Assembly (NCBI RefSeq): GCF_016862915.1
Contig: NZ_BONW01000001.1
Location: 62,001-126,000, forward strand
DNA from: Plantactinospora endophytica
GTDB taxonomy: Bacteria > Actinomycetota > Actinomycetes > Mycobacteriales > Micromonosporaceae
Direction: 5' to 3'
DNA: 64,000 nucleotides
Shown here: in pieces, positions 16,497-25,027 of the stretch
How positions within the stretch are numbered: position 1 is the first letter of the stretch
How the letters are laid out: every line of letters starts with the position of its first letter
Program-made: the position numbers and the translations under genes
The notes under the pieces: model-generated
What the model saw: the letters and a program-made list of their open reading frames with translations, nothing else
What the model was told of the DNA's origin: nothing
Database searches by the model: none

Positions 16497-17885
16497 TTGC
16501 CAGGCACGTCGCCCAACGATCAACTGGCTGAGGTCATGCGAACCGCCGGGATGTCGAACAAGGCCCTTGCCCGTGCGGTACGTCAGCTTTCCGGACGAAC
16601 TGGCACTCCGATCAACTGCGATCACACATCCGTGAGCCGATGGCTCGCCGGCACGCGGCCAAGAGCCAGGACGGCGCGTCTCATCGCGGAGGTACTCGGT
16701 GTCAAACTGGCGCGGTCAGTCTCGCTTGTGGCGATTGGCATGGGCGAGCCGGAGTCGGTCGACAGAAGTGTGGGAACGGTCTACGGCGACAGCGCAAGTG
16801 ACGCGATCCACGCGCTTGAACGCCTGTGGCAAGCCGATCTTGATGAGGTGCGAGAGATCCTCGGCGCCCCGACCGAAAGTCGTGCCTGGTCTGAGTGCTC
16901 GCTCAGCTGGCTCGTCAGGCCGGGCGCGGATCTGACTGAGGACCGACCGGGAGGACTACGTATCGGCGCATCCGATATCGCAGCGGTGCGTGTTACCTGC
17001 GATCTCTTCGCCCAACTGGATGAACGCTTCGGCGGTGGTCACGCCCGACGTGCACTTATCCAGTACCTTCGCTCGGATGTCGCCGCGCTCCTCTCGGCGC
17101 GGTACAGCAAGACCGTCGGTCGGCAGTTGCACGCCGCGGTCGCGCAGACCGCGCTGCTCGCCGCCTGGATGTCGTACGACGCCGGACTCCACGGGTTGGC
17201 CCAGCGCTACTTCGTGCAGGCCCTTCGGCTCGCCCAGTCGGCCGACGACGTGCTGCTCGCCGGAGGCATCCTCGACGCCATGAGCCATCAGGCCACCTAC
17301 CTGGCCAAACCACGGGATGCCGCGAACCTCGCCCGGGCCGCCAGGACCGGGACACGTGGCTGCGCGACTGCGACGCTGACCGCGCACTTTCACGTCATGG
17401 AGGCAAGAGCCCTCGCGGCCGCCGGGGATGCCCGCGACGCCCAACGGGCCCTCGGCCAGGCGGTCAGGATGTTCGAGAGAAGATCGCCCGAAAACGACCC
17501 ACAGTGGATCCGGTACTTCGACGACGCCGAGATGGCATCAGAGTTAAGTCACACGTTCGGCGACCTTCAGCGTGGAAATGATGCCGTTGCCAGCGCTGGG
17601 CGGTACCTCGCCTCGGGTGGAGGATCGGTCCGGACGACGTTCTTCGTGACCATGAAGCTTGCCGGTGGCTATCTCGACCTCGGCGAGATCGAGGAAGCCT
17701 GCCGTACCGTTCGGCACGCGCTCGACCTGGGTTCGCAGCTCAAGTCGGCTCGTTGCGAAGATTACGTCCGGGAGTTCCGCTCCCGGGCGAGCCGGTTCGC
17801 TGGGCACCGCGCCTATCGCGACCTCACAGAAGGCGCGGTAGGACATCGACTGTGGGATCGTCGAGCAGCAAGGGAGGGCTGCTAG
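16497..17885 (+). CDS. HTH-TPR regulator (XRE-like)
   Basis: 462 aa from TTG 16497, fixed by AAAGGAGG 7 nt upstream. The N-terminal ~70 residues are a Cro/CI-type HTH (NDQLAEVMRTAGMSNKALARAV, then CDHTSVSRWLAGTRPRARTARLIAEVLGV). From ~residue 180 on it is all-helical, with TPR-like repeats (AAWMSYDAGLHGLAQRYFVQALRLAQ; ARALAAAGDARDAQRALGQAVRMF; GGYLDLGEIEEACRTVRHALDL). This layout is common in actinomycete regulators of development or conjugation such as NsdA-like proteins. The target is unknown; the adjacent divergent pair is the obvious candidate. Convergent with a phosphotransferase gene that shares its stop codons in one CTAG. Confidence 0.85.
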   Translation: MPGTSPNDQLAEVMRTAGMSNKALARAVRQLSGRTGTPINCDHTSVSRWLAGTRPRARTARLIAEVLGVKLARSVSLVAIGMGEPESVDRSVGTVYGDSASDAIHALERLWQADLDEVREILGAPTESRAWSECSLSWLVRPGADLTEDRPGGLRIGASDIAAVRVTCDLFAQLDERFGGGHARRALIQYLRSDVAALLSARYSKTVGRQLHAAVAQTALLAAWMSYDAGLHGLAQRYFVQALRLAQSADDVLLAGGILDAMSHQATYLAKPRDAANLARAARTGTRGCATATLTAHFHVMEARALAAAGDARDAQRALGQAVRMFERRSPENDPQWIRYFDDAEMASELSHTFGDLQRGNDAVASAGRYLASGGGSVRTTFFVTMKLAGGYLDLGEIEEACRTVRHALDLGSQLKSARCEDYVREFRSRASRFAGHRAYRDLTEGAVGHRLWDRRAAREGC

Positions 17886-18781
17886 AACGGCTGCCAGTCC
17901 CGGTGCCCGATTCCCGTCCGCAGGGTGGTGAGCCGCTTGTTCAGTTCCTGCATCGCCTTCGGGTCGTGCGAGGCGTTCTGGGCGAGCCATGCCACCATGA
18001 GCAGCTCACGCAGGTCCGCAAGCGTCCGGTAGCAGTCCGCTTGGAGTACGTCGTAGCCGTAGGCATCGGCGAACTGCTGGTACTCCTTACGGGTGTGCCA
18101 CCCGTACCGCTCGTGGTACAGGGCCGTGAGCACGAGATCCCACTCCCGTGGCCCGTACGCGAACCCGTCGAGGTCCGCTAGAACCGGGTGTCCGTCGCGA
18201 CCCCGGACCAGGTTGCCGACGTTGGCGTCGCCATGGATGACCCCGGTCGGTAGTTCGGTTGCCAAGGCTCCGTAGTTCGAAAGAAGCTCCGCGCACCGAG
18301 CGTCGAGGAACGATTGTTGATTCTCGGAGAGACTGGTGAGCGTAGTTATGCGTTGCCGGACGCCAGCGACCGGATCCAGCGGCGGCATCGACAGTTCTGC
18401 GGGGAGGCTGAGACTGTGCAGCCGGTGGAGGATCTCACCCAACTCGGCGGTGTTGCCGTACGCCGTCGTGTCAGCGGCGGATTTCCAGAAAACGACCACG
18501 CGTCCCTGAGCCAGGATCGGCTGTGGTAACTCCAGGGTGCGGATGACCGGAATGCCCTCCGCGTCGAGCCAGCGGGAGATGGCGATTTCGCGCTCCGCAC
18601 GGCGACGCGCTGGCGAGCGGGCCACCCGCGCGATGACGGGCTCTCGGCGTAGCCGGAAGACCGCGTTCTCGCCGAGGCGGACAAGCTCGGCGCCGGCAGG
18701 ATCGAGGCCGACCGCGAGGCAGGCTTCGGCGAGTGCCGAGCGAGCGTTGAGGTGATCCAGAGGGGCAAGTGCGGCGGTCAC
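17882..18781 (-). CDS. APH-like phosphotransferase
   Basis: 299 aa. Aminoglycoside-phosphotransferase/choline-kinase fold: N-lobe RLGENAVFRLRREPVIARVARS, catalytic VIHGDANVGNLV (HGDxxxxN, residues ~195-206) and metal-binding LADLDGFAYGPREWDL. It transfers ATP gamma-phosphate to a small molecule. The actual substrate is unknown, so an antibiotic-resistance role should not be assumed. GTG 18781 has AGAGGAGG close upstream. Overlaps the end of the HTH-TPR gene by 4 bp at CTAG, where both stop codons are TAG. The pairing HTH-TPR plus APH is a recurrent accessory arrangement in my impression, but this is inference. Confidence 0.85.
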   Translation of the reverse strand: MTAALAPLDHLNARSALAEACLAVGLDPAGAELVRLGENAVFRLRREPVIARVARSPARRRAEREIAISRWLDAEGIPVIRTLELPQPILAQGRVVVFWKSAADTTAYGNTAELGEILHRLHSLSLPAELSMPPLDPVAGVRQRITTLTSLSENQQSFLDARCAELLSNYGALATELPTGVIHGDANVGNLVRGRDGHPVLADLDGFAYGPREWDLVLTALYHERYGWHTRKEYQQFADAYGYDVLQADCYRTLADLRELLMVAWLAQNASHDPKAMQELNKRLTTLRTGIGHRDWQPF

Positions 18782-19251
18782 GGTCCTCCTCTCGTCAGCA
18801 CAGGCGGGCCCACAGGTCGGAGCAGGGAGCGTGTCTGCGTTCTTCTGGGTGGGCTGAGAACACCTTGGAGGGGCAGGGGGGAAGCGGATGATCTTCGTTC
18901 CGGGCTGGGACTCGACCAGATCGGCCTCGCGCCGCGCGACTGTTGTCGTGCCATCGAGCTGATCACGGCGTGCCCTGATCTGCCCGCGATTGGCCCCTCG
19001 TCCACAGGCCGACGTTGATCTAAGGGGCCGCTCCAGAGTGGGGATTCTTGCTCATAGACGCCGATCGAACGAGAGTCATCATCCGAACAGCGGCTGCGGT
19101 AGGCGTCAACGGCGGCTAGTCTGGGCAGAGGATCGTACACGATACAACTACAGCCAGTAGTCATAGCTGTCGGTAAGCCGACACTACTCCCTGCAAGATG
19201 CTGGTAACTTCTAGCAACCCTCGCAGGATAGACCGGCCGAAGGCAGACGTA
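18782..19251. other. 470-bp intergenic region, AT-richer, with dyads
   Basis: No convincing gene. Composition is visibly poorer in G+C than the flanking core. It holds ATCGTACACGAT (19132-19143, 5-bp arms) and a longer dyad AGTAG...TGTCGG TAAG CCGACA CTACT (19156-19188) ahead of the gene at 19252, both candidate operators. A short frame ending at 19018 (ADDLRSGLGLDQIG... tail) may be a gene remnant. Confidence 0.4.
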
Positions 19252-19641
19252 GTGTCCCCTCGCCCCGCAGACATCCAGATCTTGACGGACGATACGGAGC
19301 TTACCCAATATGGCGAACACGGGCAGGAGTTTCGTAACTCTCTCAGAGAAGAGATAGGCGAACTAGATCTTTCGCTGATTTTAGGAAGGCAGACAGCCAT
19401 GGCAGCCGCACTGCTGGTAACCAAGACGGTGCCACCGGTTGCGGCTGCTCGCTACACCACGGCTGGCGCTCTGAGGCGGCGCGGTTTCGTTGTTAAACAC
19501 TCGCCTACGAAGGGTAGCCCTCTCCATGTGTCCGTATTTCCGCCTCAGGGCGAGGTTGGCCCTGTGGAGTGGGACACATCCCTGGCGAAGGCATTTGATG
19601 AGTGCTTCACTGGCGCGGGGGAGGATCATGCTCATGGGTAA
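19252..19641 (+). CDS. Unknown accessory protein A of an AT-richer gene pair
   Basis: 129 aa from GTG 19252, which follows GAAGG; ATG 19198 would add 18 residues without a ribosome site. The N-terminal half is acidic and helical (TDDTELTQYGEHGQEFRNSLREEIG). It then has a hydrophobic VPPVAAARYTTAGALRRRGFVV segment and a C-terminal HSPTKGSPLHVSVFPP / VEWDTSLAKAFDECF part. No signal peptide or catalytic motif is recognised. Codon use is unlike the neighbours (many A/T third positions), which suggests recent acquisition. Overlaps the next gene by 8 or 14 bp. Might be an antitoxin or a small defence factor, but nothing shows this directly. Confidence 0.6.
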   Translation: MSPRPADIQILTDDTELTQYGEHGQEFRNSLREEIGELDLSLILGRQTAMAAALLVTKTVPPVAAARYTTAGALRRRGFVVKHSPTKGSPLHVSVFPPQGEVGPVEWDTSLAKAFDECFTGAGEDHAHG

Positions 19642-20125
19642 GTCGCTGATGCCCGAGGTTGGTAGCCTTGCGTGGGCGCCCCTTTCGGCTATCGACGAGG
19701 TAGAAATCTTCGATCGCTATAATGGCGTTCCTACTCTAGGTGTCATCAAAGCTCACGGTGGAGCCCACCTCTATTGGCGCGCCTTCGGCTACACCGGCGA
19801 TTTTTCGCTCTGGCTGTACGTGCCGCTGTCGCCCGAGGATCTCGCAAGCGTTGAGCAAGACGAAGGCGCCGGAATTCTCGATCAGATCGTTTTTCGATCG
19901 CCTCGGCGCCGTTATGTGACGGTTGGTGTTGCGCATCGCCATCGCCTTATCTTCGAACGCGAATGGGCGCTCCCTCCGGGCCTTGAGCAGAATCAGGTGC
20001 TGGAGCCGGTAGCTAGCTTCGCGATTGAGGCACTGACGATTGCGGCGAAGCAGTCCCTGCCTGCTTCTCGTCGCGAGCTTGTCCGGCGGGCTAAAGAGGC
20101 CGTCAAGGAGCTGGTCTCCTGCTAG
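19634..20125 (+). CDS. Unknown accessory protein B of an AT-richer gene pair
   Basis: 163 aa from ATG 19634, placed 9 nt after GGGGGAGG; ATG 19628 is also in frame. A mixed fold with strands (DEVEIFDRYNGVPTLGVIKAHGG, YVTVGVAHRHRLIFEREWALPPG) and a final charged helix (ASRRELVRRAKEAVKELV). It resembles a compact soluble enzyme or binding domain but I do not recognise it. AT-richer, like the gene before it, and translationally overlapping. The pair ends about 230 bp before the 3' end of tRNA-Ser, the usual side for island integration. No transposase or integrase is present. Confidence 0.6.
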   Translation: MGKSLMPEVGSLAWAPLSAIDEVEIFDRYNGVPTLGVIKAHGGAHLYWRAFGYTGDFSLWLYVPLSPEDLASVEQDEGAGILDQIVFRSPRRRYVTVGVAHRHRLIFEREWALPPGLEQNQVLEPVASFAIEALTIAAKQSLPASRRELVRRAKEAVKELVSC

Positions 20126-20308
20126 TCGGGCAGGTTAGGTAACCCCACCACTAGCAGCGGGTGCGGTGGCTTCCGTCCCCGTGCGCCCACCGTCTCCTCA
20201 TCCTTTGTCGGACTCAAAGTGTCCTCAGAAGAGGACGACGGGGTTCGGTGGCAGGCAGCTGCTGCCGGCCTGATCAGAGCAACAAGACGAAAGCCCCTGA
20301 GAACAGCC

Positions 20309-20334
20309 GAGGCCGGTCCTACAGGACCGGCCTC
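20309..20334 (-). terminator. Hairpin downstream of tRNA-Ser
   Basis: Perfect 12-bp arms GAGGCCGGTCCT / AGGACCGGCCTC with only AC between. It lies 24 bp beyond the 3' end of the minus-strand tRNA-Ser and is followed on that strand by T-rich sequence. Confidence 0.7.
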
Positions 20335-20357
20335 GACATACGTGCTGCTCAGGCGAG

Positions 20358-20442
20358 CGGAGGATACGAGATTCGAACTCGTGAGGGTGTGAACCCAACA
20401 CGCTTTCCAAGCGTGCGCCCTAGGCCTCTAGGCGAATCCTCC
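20358..20442 (-). tRNA. tRNA-Ser (GGA anticodon)
   Basis: 85 nt including discriminator, reading from 20442. Acceptor GGAGGAT pairs with ATCCTCC, the anticodon arm CGCTTGGAAAGCG presents GGA, there is a long serine-type variable arm, and the T-loop is GTTCGAATC. CCA is not encoded. Decodes UCC (and UCU). Located between the AT-richer pair and the SRP RNA; its 3' end faces the accessory side. Confidence 0.95.
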
Positions 20443-20525
20443 GTCCGACAGGATACAGGCTCCCCGCCGTACGCCCACCCCGCCCATCCCCCCGAAGCTC
20501 CGCCGAGGGGCCGGGTACACTTGGC

Positions 20526-20604
20526 GGCACCCCCCGTGTGGCGTCACCTCGTGAACCTCCCCAGGGCCGGAAGGCAGCAAGGATAAGCGAGCTCTGGCGG
20601 GTGC
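20526..20604 (+). ncRNA. ffs: Bacterial small SRP RNA (4.5S-like)
   Basis: Contains the invariant SRP core: ACCTCC, then CAGGGCCGGAAGGCAGCAA with the GGAA tetraloop, and the matching AAGGATAAGCGAGCTCTGGCGGG side. Closing arms CCCCCCGTG and CACGGGGGG pair. It binds Ffh to direct nascent membrane and secreted proteins. Ends are estimated from the pairing. Position between tRNA-Ser and dnaX is the usual actinobacterial place. Confidence 0.93.
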
Positions 20605-20848
20605 ACGGGGGGCCTTGTATTCCCCCTAGACACTCGCTGACCAGGCCCGAGGCCGCCGACCCGGCCCGGCCGACCGGTCGACACGCCACTGCCCTCCCAT
20701 GATCGACCCGGTCTGTCACCACCAACGCCACCCACCACCCCCGACCCCCACATGATCGACGTGGAAATCGTCGGGCGCGCGTGACAACCTGGCAGGCGGC
20801 AGCGCGGCGCCGGGTGGAGAATGGCCCGGTCGAGAGGAGGCGGGACGA

Positions 20849-23467
20849 GTGGCACTGGCGCTCTACCGCAAATACCGGCCCCGCACGTTCGCCGAGGTGA
20901 TCGGCCAGGAGCACGTCACCGAGCCGCTGTCCCAGGCGTTGCGTACCGGTCGGTTGAACCACGCCTACCTCTTCTCCGGCCCCCGTGGCTGCGGCAAGAC
21001 CTCCAGCGCCCGGATCCTGGCCCGCTCACTCAACTGCGAGCAGGGACCGACCCCGGAGCCGTGTGGCGTCTGCGACTCCTGCAAGAGCCTGGCCGCCGAC
21101 GGGGCCGGCTCGATCGACGTGATCGAGATCGACGCGGCCAGCCACGGTGGCGTGGACGATGCCCGTGAGCTGCGCGAACGCGCCTTCTTCGCCCCGGCCA
21201 GCAGCCGCTTCAAGATCTATGTGATCGACGAGGCGCACATGGTCTCGACCCAGGGCTTCAACGCCCTGCTCAAGCTGGTCGAGGAGCCGCCGGAGTACGT
21301 CAAGTTCATCTTCGCCACCACCGAGCCGGAGAAGGTCCTCGGCACGATCAAGTCGCGGACCCACCATTATCCGTTCCGGCTGATCCCGCCGGGCGTGCTC
21401 CGCCCCTACCTGGAGCAACTCGCCTCGGCCGAGGGCGTCAAGATCGAGCCGTCCGTCTTCCCGCTCGTAGTCCGGGCCGGTGGCGGCAGCGCCCGGGACT
21501 CGCTCTCGGTGCTGGATCAACTTATCGCCGGTGCCGGCCCCGAGGGCGTCAGCTATTCCCGTGCCGTCGCCCTGCTCGGGGTGACCGACGCCGCCCTGAT
21601 CGACGAGATGTGCGACGCACTCGCCGCCGGGGACGGCGCCGCCGCGTACGCCACCATCGACCGGGTGGCCGAGGCCGGGCACGATCCGCGCCGATTCGCC
21701 TCCGACCTGCTCGAACGCCTCCGTGACCTGATCGTCCTGCGTCAGGTGCCGGACGCGGTCGCCAAGGGCCTGATCGACGGTCCGGCCGACCAGATCGAGC
21801 GGATGGCCGCCCAGGCCGAACGCCTCGGCCCGGCGACACTTTCCCGCTGCGCCGACATCGTGCACAACGGCCTGGTCGAGATGCGCGGCACCACCGCACC
21901 CCGACTGCTGCTCGAACTCATCTGCGCCCGGATGCTGCTCCCCGGCGCCGAGGACTCCACCGGCAGCCTGCTGCAACGCCTCGAACGCATGGAGCGCCGT
22001 CTCACCCTCTCCGGCGACGCGACGCCAACTCCGCCCGCCGCGCCCGTCCGCGCACCGGCCGCCGCCGCAGACCCGGGCCCGCCGCCCGCGCCCACTCCCG
22101 CACCGCCGGCCGCCGCCAGCGTCGCACCGGTCGCTCCTCCTCCGCAGGTACGCGAAACCGCCGCCCCCGGGCCCAGCCACGCGCCCGCCGCTCCGGCTGA
22201 AGAGCGGTCGGAGCCGCCGGCCCGGCGCCCGGTCCCGCCGGAGGCGGTGATGCCCGACCCGGTCACGCCTGATCCGATGCCGGCCGGTACCGAGCCGACG
22301 GGTGAACTCGACGCCGCCGCCGTACGCCGGGTCTGGGGCGATGTCGTCGGCATGGTCAACCGCACCAACAAGCGGATCGCCGCCCTGATGCGTGATGCCG
22401 TCGTACGCGACCTCGACGGGGACACCCTGGTGCTGACCGTCAAGTCGCCGGTACTCGCCCAGATGCTCGCCAACTCCGCCAGTGTGCTCACCGACGCTCT
22501 CTACGAGGAGTTGGGCGGGCGCTGGCAGATCCGTTGCGAGGTGGCCGGTGAGCAGCGCGGGCCGGCGCCGACCGCCGCGCCCCGGCAACCGGCCGGCAAC
22601 GGTGGTCCGGCCGGCAACGGCGCCCCGCCCCGCAACGGTGGCAACGGCACGTCCCCGGCCGGCCGGGCGGCGACCGCCGGCCGGGAGCGGACGACCAGCC
22701 CATCCGGCCCGGGCGGCGCCTCGTCGTCCGGCGCGGATGACGACGACTGGCCGGAACCGGCCCGACCCGGTGGCGCCGCGCCGAGCGGAACGGCGACCGA
22801 CGACGACTGGCCCGAGCCGGCCGCGCCCGGCGGTGCCGGATCGGCCACTCCGACCGGCGACTCCGCCGCCGCACCGGCTCAGGGCGGCAGCACCCACGAT
22901 TCCGCCACCAACAGCGGCATTGGGGCTGCCGGCGGTGCCGCGTCGACCGGTAACGGCGGCCGGAGCGCGGTCACTGGCAGCCCGAACAGCGGTAACGCCA
23001 CCCGGGCTGGCAGCGGCGGTACGAACAGTGGCAACGCCGCCCCTGCCACCGGAAACGGCCCTCGGGCCAACGGTTCCAGCGCGAACGGCAACGGCCCGGG
23101 CGGGCACGCCAACGGAGCCGGCGCGACGGGCGGTGGCCGTACCGGAGGTGGTTCTGGCGCTGGTGGCACGGTCAGTGCCGGGCTCGCGGCGGCCCGTGCG
23201 GCGGCGGCCGGCCGTGGCCCGAAGCCTGCACCGGCGCCGGAGCGGACGGCGGACCGGGACTGGGCCGGCGAGCCGCCCTACGACCCCGACTACGACGGCC
23301 CGCGCCCGTCACCCGGGATCGGCTACGAGGGCTTCGACCCGGGCGACGAGCCGCTCGACGAGGTGATCGACGAGCGGACCGCCCGGCAGACCAGCGAGCA
23401 GCAGGCGGTGCAGTTGTTGCAGCAGACCCTCGGCGCGGAGCGGATCGGCGAGGTCGACCTCAAGTAG
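20849..23467 (+). CDS. dnaX: DNA polymerase III subunit gamma/tau
   Basis: 872 aa from GTG 20849 behind GAGGAGG. Clamp-loader ATPase of the replisome. Residues 1-360 have LYRKYRPRTFAEVIGQ, Walker A GPRGCGKTSS (44-53), a Zn site with Cys63, 72, 75 and 78, Walker B VIDEAHM, and sensor KFIFATTEPEK. A second conserved tau-like domain lies around 480-550 (VRRVWGDVVGMVNRTNKRIAALM). The rest is long Pro/Ala and Gly/Asn/Ser low-complexity linkers (~390-480 and ~570-800), longer than in E. coli, ending in an acidic AQRTSEQQAVQLLQQTLGAERIGEVDLK tail (a fragment of which is typical of actinobacteria). First gene of the dnaX-ybaB-recR set. Confidence 0.97.
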   Translation: MALALYRKYRPRTFAEVIGQEHVTEPLSQALRTGRLNHAYLFSGPRGCGKTSSARILARSLNCEQGPTPEPCGVCDSCKSLAADGAGSIDVIEIDAASHGGVDDARELRERAFFAPASSRFKIYVIDEAHMVSTQGFNALLKLVEEPPEYVKFIFATTEPEKVLGTIKSRTHHYPFRLIPPGVLRPYLEQLASAEGVKIEPSVFPLVVRAGGGSARDSLSVLDQLIAGAGPEGVSYSRAVALLGVTDAALIDEMCDALAAGDGAAAYATIDRVAEAGHDPRRFASDLLERLRDLIVLRQVPDAVAKGLIDGPADQIERMAAQAERLGPATLSRCADIVHNGLVEMRGTTAPRLLLELICARMLLPGAEDSTGSLLQRLERMERRLTLSGDATPTPPAAPVRAPAAAADPGPPPAPTPAPPAAASVAPVAPPPQVRETAAPGPSHAPAAPAEERSEPPARRPVPPEAVMPDPVTPDPMPAGTEPTGELDAAAVRRVWGDVVGMVNRTNKRIAALMRDAVVRDLDGDTLVLTVKSPVLAQMLANSASVLTDALYEELGGRWQIRCEVAGEQRGPAPTAAPRQPAGNGGPAGNGAPPRNGGNGTSPAGRAATAGRERTTSPSGPGGASSSGADDDDWPEPARPGGAAPSGTATDDDWPEPAAPGGAGSATPTGDSAAAPAQGGSTHDSATNSGIGAAGGAASTGNGGRSAVTGSPNSGNATRAGSGGTNSGNAAPATGNGPRANGSSANGNGPGGHANGAGATGGGRTGGGSGAGGTVSAGLAAARAAAAGRGPKPAPAPERTADRDWAGEPPYDPDYDGPRPSPGIGYEGFDPGDEPLDEVIDERTARQTSEQQAVQLLQQTLGAERIGEVDLK

Positions 23468-23496
23468 TCCCGGAACGGGTGGTCCCCGACCCGGTT

Positions 23497-23596
23497 TGAC
23501 CGACCCGCCGGCCGGTCACGGGCATCGGGACTGACCGACCCGCAGCCGGTCACGGGCATCGGACTGACCGACCCGCCGGCCCGTCACGGGCAGTCG
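23497..23596. repeat. Three ~33-35 bp tandem repeats with internal dyads
   Basis: Units start TGACCGACCCGC at 23497, 23532 and 23565, lengths 35, 33 and 32 bp. In the first two copies TGACCG pairs with CGGTCA inside the unit, so each can fold as a hairpin. They lie between dnaX and ybaB. Confidence 0.8.
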
Positions 23597-23659
23597 AGCC
23601 GCCCGGGACCGGCCGGACTAGGCTGGAGTCGACAAGTTTTCCGCAACCGAGGAGTCGCC

Positions 23660-23992
23660 GTGCGCCCGGGTGGACAGCCCAACCTGCAACAGATGATGAA
23701 GCAGGCGCAGAAGATGCAGCAGCAGCTCGCCGCCGCGCAGGCGGAGCTGGCCGAGGCGGAGCTGACCGGCACCGCCGGGGGCGGACTCGTCACCGTGACC
23801 ATCTCCGGTGCCGGCGAGATCAAGGCTGTCAAGATCGACCCGAAGGCGGTCGACCCGGAGGACGTCGAGACCCTCGAAGATCTCGTACTCGCGGCCGTGC
23901 ACAACGCCCACGACGAGGTGCGCAAGCTGACCGAGGAGAAGATGGGCCCGGTCACCGGCGGCATGGGCGGCCTCGGCCTGCCCGGTTTCTGA
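23660..23992 (+). CDS. YbaB/EbfC nucleoid-associated protein
   Basis: 110 aa from GTG 23660, with GAGGAG upstream. Small DNA-binding dimer that shapes the nucleoid. Signature features: N-terminal [20 protein letters not shown] helix, then [20 protein letters not shown] and [18 protein letters not shown]. The C-terminus is Gly/Met-rich, as usual. It sits 192 bp after dnaX and 11 bp before recR, the conserved order in many bacteria, so transcription with recR is expected. Confidence 0.95.
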   Translation: MRPGGQPNLQQMMKQAQKMQQQLAAAQAELAEAELTGTAGGGLVTVTISGAGEIKAVKIDPKAVDPEDVETLEDLVLAAVHNAHDEVRKLTEEKMGPVTGGMGGLGLPGF

Positions 23993-24003
23993 GCCACCCC
24001 GCG

Positions 24004-24597
24004 ATGTACGAGGGTGCCATCCAGGATCTGATCGACGAGTTGGGCCGGCTCCCAGGAGTCGGCCCGAAGAGCGCCCAGCGGATCGCGTTCCACGTGCTCT
24101 CCGCAGACCCGGCCGACGTGACCCGGCTGGCCACCGCGCTGCGCCGGGTCAAGGAGCTGGTCCGGTTCTGCACCACCTGTTACAACGTCGCCGAGTCCGA
24201 GCAGTGCCGGGTCTGCCGTGACCCACGCCGCACCGAAGAGGTGCTCTGCGTGGTGGAGGAGCCCAAGGACGTGGTGGCGATCGAGCGGACCGGCGAGTTC
24301 CGGGGCCGCTACCACGTACTCGGCGGGGCGATCAACCCGCTGGAGGGCGTCGGCCCGGACAACCTGCGGATCCGGGAGCTGCTGGCCCGGCTCGGCACGG
24401 GTACGGTCCGCGAGCTGATCCTGGCCACCGATCCGAACACCGAGGGCGAGGCCACCGCCACCTACCTGGCGCTGATGGTCAAGCCGATGGGCATCTCGGT
24501 GACCCGGCTCGCCAGCGGTCTGCCGGTCGGCGGCGACCTGGAGTACGCCGACGAGATCACTCTCGGCCGCGCCTTCGAGGGCCGCCGGGCGGTCTGA
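24004..24597 (+). CDS. recR: Recombination mediator RecR
   Basis: 197 aa, the full family length. HhH motif at the N-terminus ([18 protein letters not shown]), zinc finger with four Cys ([19 protein letters not shown], residues ~57-75), TOPRIM domain with [26 protein letters not shown], and [17 protein letters not shown] containing the acidic metal ligands. Works with RecO/RecF to load RecA on gapped DNA. It lies 11 bp after ybaB with no clear Shine-Dalgarno, so translation probably depends on ybaB. Confidence 0.97.
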   Translation: MYEGAIQDLIDELGRLPGVGPKSAQRIAFHVLSADPADVTRLATALRRVKELVRFCTTCYNVAESEQCRVCRDPRRTEEVLCVVEEPKDVVAIERTGEFRGRYHVLGGAINPLEGVGPDNLRIRELLARLGTGTVRELILATDPNTEGEATATYLALMVKPMGISVTRLASGLPVGGDLEYADEITLGRAFEGRRAV

Positions 24598-25027
24598 CCC
24601 GCTCCACGCAGTCGGGTCCCGGTCGACCACGAGTCCGCCGCCCCAGCGTGCGCCGCTGGACGCGGGTGGCGCGCCACGATTCTCGGCGGGTTGTGGCCGG
24701 GCACGCGCCACAACCCGCCAAGAACCGCGCCATGACCCGTCAAGAATCCGAGCCGGTTCGGAGCGGTCGGCAGCCTGGCGCGGGTCTGACATCGGTGGTG
24801 ATCAACCCGCTGTGCGATGTAACAAATTCGCATAGTCAGATCCGGACAAACACCCTGATTGTTGACCATGCGCAACGCTCTGTCGCTGGTGCCATGACGG
24901 TAAAGACACGATCCGGTACCAACCCGTTCGTGGCCCGTTTCCGCCCGGTCCGCCCGGCGGCTAGTGTCTCGCCATCGGTGGCCCCCGTCACCGCGTTTGT
25001 CGTATCCACAGGACGAGGTGAAGCACC
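24598..25027. other. 430-bp region between recR and the peptide ABC operon
   Basis: No gene seen. It holds the inverted repeat described above. From about 24800 to 24910 it is AT-richer (for example TGTAACAAATTCGC and GTTGACCATGCGCAAC), where the ABC operon promoter most likely lies. No exact -10/-35 pair is assigned. Confidence 0.45.
24680..24724. terminator. Long inverted repeat after recR
   Basis: 18-bp arms with one mismatch, TTCTCGGCGGGTTGTGGC (24680-24697) with GCCACAACCCGCCAAGAA (24707-24724) and a 9-nt loop. It begins 83 bp after the recR stop. Suitable as a terminator for dnaX-ybaB-recR. The left arm resembles the repeat unit at 53748. Confidence 0.6.

Noticed and set aside
17882-18781. 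Phosphotransferase as an aminoglycoside-resistance gene
   Set aside because: Only the general APH fold is visible; many such enzymes have other substrates.
18752-19018. Plus-strand frame with LGLDQIGLAPRDCC tail
   Set aside because: Starts inside the phosphotransferase promoter, no start signal; could be a decayed gene but evidence is insufficient.
20358-20442. Duplicated attachment site of an integrated element at tRNA-Ser
   Set aside because: No second copy of the tRNA 3' end was found between 15 and 20 kb, and no integrase.
24680-24724. Inverted repeat after recR as an insertion-sequence end
   Set aside because: No transposase, no target duplication; fits a terminator better.
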